A program made the position numbers and the translations under genes. A stretch of DNA of 64,000 nucleotides, taken from contig NZ_CP110848.1 of NCBI RefSeq assembly GCF_026240635.1, positions 2,296,501-2,360,500 of the forward strand, read 5' to 3'. Positions 58,308 to 64,000 of the stretch are shown here, in pieces (positions within the stretch are counted from its first letter, which is position 1; each line of letters begins with the position of its first letter). This DNA comes from Trichothermofontia sichuanensis B231 (GTDB lineage Bacteria > Cyanobacteriota > Cyanobacteriia > B231). The notes under the pieces are model-generated. The model was not told where the DNA came from. It did no database searches and worked only from the letters and a program-made list of their open reading frames with translations.

Positions 58308-58441
58308 AAAGGTAATCCTGATTGTTAATGCCCACAACTTGAGTTAGTACCCACTTAGGACATCAACACCCGTTCATCTATTAAATACCCTGATTGGATC
58401 TTTCCCCCTCGGTTCAGTAAATAATGGAGATGATATAAAAA

Positions 58442-60049
58442 TTAAACTTTAGTATTTGTTCGTAATTTTTTCTCCAGGTATTGTTTGAGATCTTTAACTG
58501 TCAAGGGATCAGTCGCTTCGATCAAGGTGTCACTGGGCAATTTCTTAAGGATTTCTAAAGCCGATAGCCACATCTTATTGGCCCTCGCCCAGTTACCCTC
58601 GTGATCGTAGAGGTTCCCTAATTCCACGTAAGCATTAATCGCATCTGGTTCTAGATAAATAATGCGTTTCAAGAAAACTTTTGCACCTTCGCGATCGCCT
58701 TTTGCTTCAGCGATCTGGGCGAGAAGATAGTAGGGCTTCAAGACCCAAGCATTCAGATCTAATGCCTGTTTGCAGGTGATTTCGGCCTTGGTATAATCCC
58801 CTAAACTCGCATAGGCTTCTGCCATTAGGCAAAAGGCTGGCAGACATTGAGGTTGACGTTGAATCAAGGCTTCAGCGGCCACAATCACCTCGGCATATTG
58901 TCCCTGTTGGAGATAGCGAGTCAGGGTCTGTAATTCTGCGGTTGCATCGTTTGGGCAGTCGTCTGGGGGGGGGGTAACCGCGTCCCCTAGGGGCAACGAT
59001 CGCGCGGCAGAGGGCGATGGGCGAGAGGGGGTAGGGGGGAGAATCGTCGGCGGATAGGGTAAGGGGGCAGGTTGCGGCACCGTGATCGGGGGGAGGGGAG
59101 ACGCCATCAGTGGGGCGGCGGCGGGCTGGGGAGTGGCAGGAGCGGGGGCACTGGGAGGGAGGTGAACGGGAGGATCTGGATCCAGCGATCGTTGGTAGAG
59201 CAGGGATTGGGGAAAGCTACGAACCCGGAAGGGCGGCAACGTCTGGCCGTAGAGTTCCGTATGGCCAGTGATCAGGTAACCATTGGGCACCAGGCTTGCA
59301 TAGAACTTGTGTAAAACCCGGTGAATGGCTTCTGGATCAAAATAGATGAAAACGTTACGACAAAGAATGAGGTCGAAATCATACAGCCCTGACTGGGGAC
59401 TGGGGAAAGGATCTTGGACTAAATTGCCATAGCGAAAGGTAACCAGCCGTCGAATCTCGGGTCGGATTTCCCAGCCATCCCGGTAGTGACGGAAGTAGGT
59501 TTGCCGCAGACGTATCTCGGTATGCCGGAAGGACCAGTCACTGTAGATCCCCCGCTGGGCAATTGTCAGGGTGTTCTGGTTAATATCCGTGCCCAAGATC
59601 ACAATGTCCCAGTCATGCCAGTCAGCGATCGCTTCGTGCAGCAGGATCGCTAGGGAATAGGCTTCCTCACCGGTGGCACAACCGGCGCTCCAGAGGCGAA
59701 GGGTGGGTTTGATTCTGGTTTCGCCCCAGTATCGAGTGCCCTGGGAACGTTTGCGATCGATCAACTCCGGCAGGAGGATTTCCCGCAGCAATGAGAATTG
59801 TCCCTGATCACGGAAAAAATAACTTTCGGTAGTCGTCAACAGGTTCAGGAGTTCGCGCCATTCTGGATGGCAGGTATTGTTACGATTCTCAGCCAGCAAC
59901 TGGTAATAAGCTTCGGGCGTGAGCTTACCCACCGCCTGTAACCGCTTTTGCAGCTTTTGTACCAGTAGATCACGGTCTTGGAGACGAATCTGCAAACCTG
60001 TGGTTTCGCCAATCAGAGAGACAAATTGTTGGAGCAAAGCATCACGCAT
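58442..60049 (-). CDS. CheR-type MCP methyltransferase with C-terminal TPR repeats
   Basis: This 535-aa protein has an N-terminal CheR domain (about 1-275) with TTTESYFFRDQGQF, the SAM site LWSAGCATGEEAYSLAI and FDLILCRNVFIYFDPE. A long Pro/Ala-rich linker (280-350) and three or four TPR repeats (about 365-520, for example FLKRIIYLEPDAINAYVELG) follow. TPR-bearing CheR proteins (FrzF, WspC class) usually belong to non-flagellar systems. It is the first gene of the chemosensory cluster. The ATG at 60049 (MRDALLQQF) fits the family. No cheB is in the window. Confidence 0.94.
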   Translation of the reverse strand: MRDALLQQFVSLIGETTGLQIRLQDRDLLVQKLQKRLQAVGKLTPEAYYQLLAENRNNTCHPEWRELLNLLTTTESYFFRDQGQFSLLREILLPELIDRKRSQGTRYWGETRIKPTLRLWSAGCATGEEAYSLAILLHEAIADWHDWDIVILGTDINQNTLTIAQRGIYSDWSFRHTEIRLRQTYFRHYRDGWEIRPEIRRLVTFRYGNLVQDPFPSPQSGLYDFDLILCRNVFIYFDPEAIHRVLHKFYASLVPNGYLITGHTELYGQTLPPFRVRSFPQSLLYQRSLDPDPPVHLPPSAPAPATPQPAAAPLMASPLPPITVPQPAPLPYPPTILPPTPSRPSPSAARSLPLGDAVTPPPDDCPNDATAELQTLTRYLQQGQYAEVIVAAEALIQRQPQCLPAFCLMAEAYASLGDYTKAEITCKQALDLNAWVLKPYYLLAQIAEAKGDREGAKVFLKRIIYLEPDAINAYVELGNLYDHEGNWARANKMWLSALEILKKLPSDTLIEATDPLTVKDLKQYLEKKLRTNTKV

Positions 60050-60354
60050 GGAAAACCACAAGCTGTGTTCAAAAATGGGGACAGGGCGTCAACAGAGCCG
60101 CTCAGCCAAGGGCCGATCGCGTGTCCCAAGGGGACAGTAGTGGCGATCGGTGCGGCTACTCGTGCAACGGTGCGTTTCTCATCAATTTAACGTGTCACTT
60201 AAGATTTCCCATCCCTAGACCGTGAATCGCCCTCTAGTAGCTGATCGCAGGGGTGGACGTAGCCTATCTTTTCAATCAGGCTAACACTGCCTCTACCCGG
60301 GAAAGCCAGTTTTGGAAGAGATTTATCGATGCGGTACCTCACCCCAAAGGGGAA

Positions 60355-60461
60355 TATGGTCAATCCAAATAAGAAGGATACAGTTTGTCACTCCCCTTTC
60401 CCGCTCTGGGAGAGGGGCTGGGGGTGAGGGTGCTGTTTCAGCCTAAATTGCAATGACTATA
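60355..60461 (+). repeat. MITE-like dispersed repeat, family A, copy 4
   Basis: This 107-bp element starts TATGGTCAATCCAAATAAG and ends AATTGCAATGACTATA, nearly identical to 44740-44846, with the CTCCC/GGGAG central hairpin. Confidence 0.9.
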
Positions 60462-60621
60462 ACCGCAACCCTGCCCGTGACTTCCCGCTGGTGGCAGGGA
60501 AATAGCCTATGGCCAAGTTGATGCCTTGGCTTCTGCCGCCCCCCGTCACCTTCCTGAGGTATAGTCAGTACTATTAGCCCCCGGGGTCACCCCCAAACCC
60601 AGTTAGCCCTTATTAAGAACC

Positions 60622-60855
60622 TACAGCCTTTACCGCAATCATCAAGTCCATTTTACCTGGGTAGGCTGGGTGCAGCCCACGGGTGCGGCCCTTACCCTAA
60701 ATCCCTCTCCTAGGGCGGGAGGGGGATTTGAAAATCCCACTCCCCTTCACCCCTTGTGGGAGAAGGGGTTGGGGGATGAGGGCTGCCGGTAGAATCCCGA
60801 TTCAAACCTTAACGCTGGACTGAGTCAATTAGGTGTCAATTAGGTAAAGGCTGTA
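60622..60855 (-). repeat. MITE-like element, family D, with 13-bp perfect inverted ends
   Basis: Perfect inverted ends TACAGCCTTTACC (60622-60634) and GGTAAAGGCTGTA (60843-60855) bound a 234-bp block. Inside are CTCTCCC/GGGAG arms, CCACTCCCC...GGGAGAAGGGG arms, and the GATTCAAACCTTAACG segment shared (inverted) with 31787-31952 and 23210-23450. No open frame lies inside. Confidence 0.85.
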
Positions 60856-60889
60856 CTAGGAACATATTAGGAACATTGGAACATTGCCC

Positions 60890-61174
60890 ATGCCGAAAGC
60901 CATTTGGAACGGTGCAATTCTCGCCGAAAGCGATCGCTGCGAACAGGTGGAAGGGAACTACTACTTTCCCCCCGATGCCATTCGTCCCGAATATTTCAAA
61001 CCCAGTGACACCCACACCACCTGTAGTTGGAAAGGCGTCGCTAGCTACTACACACTGGTTGTCAATGGCCAAGAAAATGTGGATGCAGCCTGGTACTATT
61101 CTGAACCCAAAGAAGCCGCCAAACAGATCCGCGGTTATGTTGCCTTTTGGCGTGGCGTAAAAGTTGAGCCGTAG
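60890..61174 (+). CDS. DUF427 domain protein
   Basis: This 94-aa single-domain protein of the DUF427 family is a small beta-rich fold widespread in cyanobacteria and actinobacteria with no established function. It has KAIWNGAILAESDRCEQVEG near the start, YYFPPDAIRPEYFKPSDTHT, CSWKGVASYYTL and YYSEPKEAAKQIRGYVAFW. The ATG at 60890 is chosen; a TTG at 60884 adds two residues. It lies just downstream of a MITE-like element (35 bp). Confidence 0.93.
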   Translation: MPKAIWNGAILAESDRCEQVEGNYYFPPDAIRPEYFKPSDTHTTCSWKGVASYYTLVVNGQENVDAAWYYSEPKEAAKQIRGYVAFWRGVKVEP

Positions 61175-61178
61175 GGCT

Positions 61179-61350
61179 TAGCTAGATGGGGGCAGCCCAC
61201 GGGTGTGACCCTCACCCAACCCCTCTCCCAGAGCGGGCGAGAGGCTGCGGTTGGCAGCTTTCTCGCTAGCCCTTGGCCTTACCCTACCCTTTGGGCGAGC
61301 CAAAAAGCCGTAAAAAGGTAGCACTTCCTCCCCCCGTTCAGGAGAGGGTC
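61179..61350 (+). repeat. degenerate repeat block between DUF427 and rplI
   Basis: This contains GGGGGCAGCCCACGGGTGTG and CCCTCACCC...CCCTCTCCCAGAGCGGGCGAGAGG, shared with the block at 60665-60720 and others. The boundaries are approximate. Confidence 0.45.
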
Positions 61351-61377
61351 AGCAGTCAAGGCCGTGCTTCTGGACCT

Positions 61378-61839
61378 TTATTGATTCGGAACCACTTGAA
61401 TTTCCACCGTCGCCGTCACTTCCGGATGGAGCTTGATTTCAGCCTTGTAGGTCCCCAACTTGTTAATTTCAGGCAGAGTGATGCCGCGACGATCAATGTC
61501 GTGTCCCGTTGCTCCCTTAATCACATCGGCCACATCCTGGGCCGTCACGGTACCAAAGATGGCCTGATTTTCACCCACCTGTTTGGCGATCAGGAACTGT
61601 TTCGACTGCTGGAGGGTAGCCTTAATTGCATCAGCCTTTTGTTTTTCTTCTGCTAGACGCTTGCGCTCGATCTCCCGTCGCCGCTCCACCTGCTTCAGGA
61701 TACCGGGCGTAACATTCGTTGCCTTCCCTTGCGGAATTAAATAATTACGGGCATAACCGGGAGCAACCTCCACCAGATCCCCTTCCCGGCCTAATTTACT
61801 CACGTTCTGAGTTAGCACTAGCTGTACTCGTTTGGCCAT
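61378..61839 (-). CDS. rplI: 50S ribosomal protein L9
   Basis: L9 projects from the base of the L1 stalk and affects frame maintenance. The N-terminal domain is [20 protein letters not shown] and [16 protein letters not shown]; a connecting helix and a C-terminal domain with [20 protein letters not shown] follow. The length is 153 aa. GGGGAG lies 3 nt before the ATG at 61839. The usual rplI neighbours (dnaB, rpsR, rpsF) are not beside it; it stands alone. Confidence 0.97.
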   Translation of the reverse strand: MAKRVQLVLTQNVSKLGREGDLVEVAPGYARNYLIPQGKATNVTPGILKQVERRREIERKRLAEEKQKADAIKATLQQSKQFLIAKQVGENQAIFGTVTAQDVADVIKGATGHDIDRRGITLPEINKLGTYKAEIKLHPEVTATVEIQVVPNQ

Positions 61840-62007
61840 GATCTCCCCTTCCTTGGGTGGACTGCTAATCGACGAATCGCGTAATACACAAGTCCTCTAT
61901 CATAGCGAAGGACCTGCCCCCCGCGCAATCCCGATCGCTATGCTGATGGGGAGACAGCTCAAGTGAGATCTCATCAAGCGGTCAGCGCCAAAACAAACGC
62001 GAACGGC

Positions 62008-62125
62008 CCTCACCCTAACCCCTTGCCCAGAGCGGGCGAGGTGCTCATCAAGCCAGGGTTTGGGCTTAAAGTCCCTTCGCCCCTTTTGTGGGAGAAGGGA
62101 TTTAGGGATGAGGGGCCAAGCAAAG
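62008..62125 (+). repeat. dispersed repeat related to family F
   Basis: It begins GCGAACGGCCCTCACCC, continues through AAAGTCCCTTCGCCCC and GTGGGAGAAGGGATTTAGGG, and ends TGAGG. It shares its layout with 63770-63835. Confidence 0.55.
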
Positions 62126-62178
62126 TCCACTCCTCTCGTAAGGGGAAAAGATGGGTCAGTCAACCCGCAGAGAAGACA

Positions 62179-63492
62179 CTAGGTGGAATGCCGTTGATTC
62201 CAGGCAGTCGCCGCATCGTTGATGGCAGCCTCAACGGTCTTTTCTCCCAGCATGGCGGCTTGTAAGTTGTCGTAGATGAGCCTTTGCAAGACACTAATAT
62301 CCTTCATGGCGGGGACCAGCACCTCTGCCGTTTGCATTTGTGAAGCACTGACGGCTCGGGCTTTTTCTAGGGCTGAATTGGCCGCTGCGGCCTGGTTTTC
62401 CTCATAGCGATCGCGCAATGCTTTTTGGGTTGAGGGCAACACATTGGCTGCTTGGGCAAAGGCCAGTTGGTTGGTGTCATTGGTGACGAACAGAGCAAAG
62501 TTCAGAGCAGTATCGGGTTGATCCGTTTGACGCGGAATCACCAGATTCATTACGGCTACATTCTTTTTACCCGTTTCCCCCGAAATTTGCGGCGCGACAT
62601 CGGATACTTCGGCGATTCTTGGTGCGTTGGTGGCGATCGTGCTCAGGAATTCGGGCCCTGACGACAGGATGGCGGTTTCGCCGGCCTGGTAGAGTTCGAT
62701 CGCCCGGCGATGGCCCTGGGTCAGCACTTCCCTGGGCAGGAGACCATCTTGATAGAGATCGACCCAGTATTGGAACGCCGCTTTCCCCTTGGCCGTGTTG
62801 AAGGCGGCTTTACCCTGGTCATCCACCAGATCAACGCCCATCTGGACCAGGGATTCCAGCACCTCCGCTGAATCATCAGGGGCAAAGGTGACAAAGAAGG
62901 CATATTTGCCAGTCTTCTCGCGAATTTGGCGAGCCACATTGGCCAGTTCGGCATAGGTTGCTGGGGGCTGGCTGATACCTGCTTGTTGGCAGAGGTCTGT
63001 GTTGTAGATGGTAATGCGGGTGGTCAGGTACCAGGGGAGACCAAAGCTTTTGCCGTTGAGGGTGCTGGCCTGCCAAATGTTGGGCAGGTAGAGGGCTTTT
63101 TGCTCAGGCGTTAAGCGATCGTCCAGGGTGAGCCATGCCCCCTGACTCGCCAGTTGGGAGGCAAAGTTGGGGTTGAGGTTAACCACATCGGGAGCCGTAT
63201 TGGCTGAGACCGCCGTCAAAATTTTACTTTCCATGGCAGCCCAGGGTACATCCACCCAGCGCACCTTTACCGTAGGATTGGCCTGCTCAAACTCAGCAAT
63301 CAGTCGATTGAAATAGTCCGTAAATTTCGGCTGGAGTTGCATCGTCCAGAATTCAATTTCAACGGGGCCGGCTGCCCCAGTCGGTGAGGCGGGGTTGGAT
63401 GGCGTTGGACTGCTGCAACTGATTAACCAACTTAACGCCAAACCAATAAGGGCCAAGAGACCCCAACGCGGCCAACGATGCGTGCTGCTCAT
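62179..63492 (-). CDS. extracellular sugar-binding lipoprotein (family 1 solute-binding protein)
   Basis: This 437-aa periplasmic binding protein is of the MalE/UgpB type. Its signal peptide has the lipobox WLISC (Cys26), then a Ser/Pro tether. The fold begins with EIEFWTMQLQPKFTDYFNRL and continues with VRWVDVPWAAMESKI and LASQGAWLTLDDRLTPEQKA. NAAVMNLV-type and TDQPDTALNFALFVTND segments fit the family C-lobe. No permease or ATPase is in the rest of the window. The substrate is probably a sugar or polyol by family, but unknown. It starts at 63492. Confidence 0.92.
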   Translation of the reverse strand: MSSTHRWPRWGLLALIGLALSWLISCSSPTPSNPASPTGAAGPVEIEFWTMQLQPKFTDYFNRLIAEFEQANPTVKVRWVDVPWAAMESKILTAVSANTAPDVVNLNPNFASQLASQGAWLTLDDRLTPEQKALYLPNIWQASTLNGKSFGLPWYLTTRITIYNTDLCQQAGISQPPATYAELANVARQIREKTGKYAFFVTFAPDDSAEVLESLVQMGVDLVDDQGKAAFNTAKGKAAFQYWVDLYQDGLLPREVLTQGHRRAIELYQAGETAILSSGPEFLSTIATNAPRIAEVSDVAPQISGETGKKNVAVMNLVIPRQTDQPDTALNFALFVTNDTNQLAFAQAANVLPSTQKALRDRYEENQAAAANSALEKARAVSASQMQTAEVLVPAMKDISVLQRLIYDNLQAAMLGEKTVEAAINDAATAWNQRHST

Positions 63493-64000
63493 AGGGCAAT
63501 CATGAATATATGTATTGTCTATGTTGTCTATGTCTCAAGGTTATGTCTCAAGGTCAATTGTTCACTCTAGCGCATTCTCGATCGAGCATGACGGCCTATC
63601 ATGGGGCCAAGATCAGTCTGCAAAGTCGGCATATCTGCAAAGTCGGCATAGGAGAATGCTTGCCGCTTTTGTTTAGCCGCAATCACCAACGATAGCCATC
63701 CCCAGTCATCCCCTTTGTTACCCATTCCCAGCGCTAGGGGTAATCCCTGATTGCCTAACAACACTCGAACGGCCCTCCCCCCAACCTATTAAAGTCCCTT
63801 CGCCCCACTTGGGAGAACGGACTTAAGAGTGAGGATAGAGGCGTGAGAAGGGAGGGAAACTGAGCAACGATCGCCGTTCTCTTGCTTCTCTCCTTACTTC
63901 TTACTTCTCACTTGCATTTTCGCGGGACTGTGCCCTGGCGGAAGGTCGCGATCGCGGTGTCCTAGATGTCACTGTTTTTTTCACGGTTGAAGCTGTTCGA
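63493..64000. other. right-end intergenic region
   Basis: No supported gene lies in the last 508 bp. There is a short tandem repeat (CTGCAAAGTCGGCATA, about 63617-63648), a family F copy, and the beginning of an unresolved region. A 65-aa minus-strand frame at 63567-63764 has no family features. Confidence 0.5.
63791..63893 (+). repeat. dispersed repeat family F, copy 2
   Basis: The sequence AAAGTCCCTTCGCCCC ... GTGAGGATAGAG ... GGGAGGGAAACTGAGC ... GTTCTCTTGCTTCTCTCC is homologous to 3641-3741 on the other strand. Confidence 0.65.

Larger units (their letters stand above)
60050..60889. other. intergenic region with two MITE-like elements
   Basis: An 840-bp stretch separates the divergent cheR and DUF427 genes. 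It holds a family A element (60355-60461) and a family D element with both ends (60622-60855). No gene is supported. Confidence 0.6.

Noticed and set aside
1-64000. tRNA, rRNA, tmRNA, 6S RNA, RNase P RNA or CRISPR arrays
   Set aside because: I looked for tRNA T-arm motifs, known RNA starts and regularly spaced repeats in the intergenic regions and found none that hold up; a covariance-model scan would be decisive.

Overview
The window is chromosomal DNA from a cyanobacterium. The evidence is a cyanobacterial-style ribosomal-protein cluster without rpsN, LdpA and Ycf45-type genes, a DUF2949 gene, Uma2 endonucleases, pentapeptide-repeat proteins, a multi-domain CheA with a receiver domain, and many GCGATCGC-type (HIP1) octamers. 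A filamentous, Leptolyngbya-like lineage is plausible, but that is inference. I found no rRNA, tRNA, CRISPR array, transposase or prophage.

Layout. (1) 1-3270: a Tat-type lipoprotein solute-binding protein with its ABC ATPase but no permease, then glyQ. (2) 3270-6060: small minus-strand genes, including a PRC-barrel protein with an acidic/aromatic tail and a DUF2949 protein. (3) 6440-22862: the S10-spc-alpha ribosomal supercluster, rplC to truA, including secY, adk, infA, rpmJ and rpoA. It begins with a promoter and an unusually long (about 480 nt) hairpin-rich leader. (4) 23949-29481: a P-type ATPase facing a convergent ABC exporter that is translationally coupled to a pentapeptide protein. 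(5) 30006-37188: ilvD, a small gene, an alkyltransferase-like protein, a lone receiver protein, clpB and a Uma2 endonuclease. (6) 37366-41236: cmoAB (minus strand), a TM2 protein, a helix-hairpin-helix protein and a decayed Uma2 pseudogene. (7) 41502-47124: ldpA, a Ycf45/R3H ATPase, a receiver-histidine kinase and a PuuE-like deacetylase. (8) 47196-60049, all minus strand: cheR-TPR, double-CheW, two HAMP-less CHASE3-type MCPs and cheA-REC, followed by a tight mscS / Tat-lipoprotein amine oxidase / pentapeptide lipoprotein group. (9) 60890-63492: DUF427, rplI and a sugar-type solute-binding lipoprotein.

The intergenic DNA is dense in short dispersed elements. One is a 106-107 bp MITE-like element with near-perfect inverted ends (four copies). 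Another is a longer element with 13-bp inverted ends. A third is a hairpin-plus-tail element of about 100 bp (four copies). There are also purine/pyrimidine arms at convergent gene junctions. Some tracts appear to have been absorbed into coding sequence (the ABC exporter NBD and the LdpA C-terminus).

The items most worth a second look are the S10 leader RNA, the chemosensory operon with its downstream envelope genes, the MITE families, and a 17-bp duplication that creates an ATG-TAG mini-ORF before cheW.
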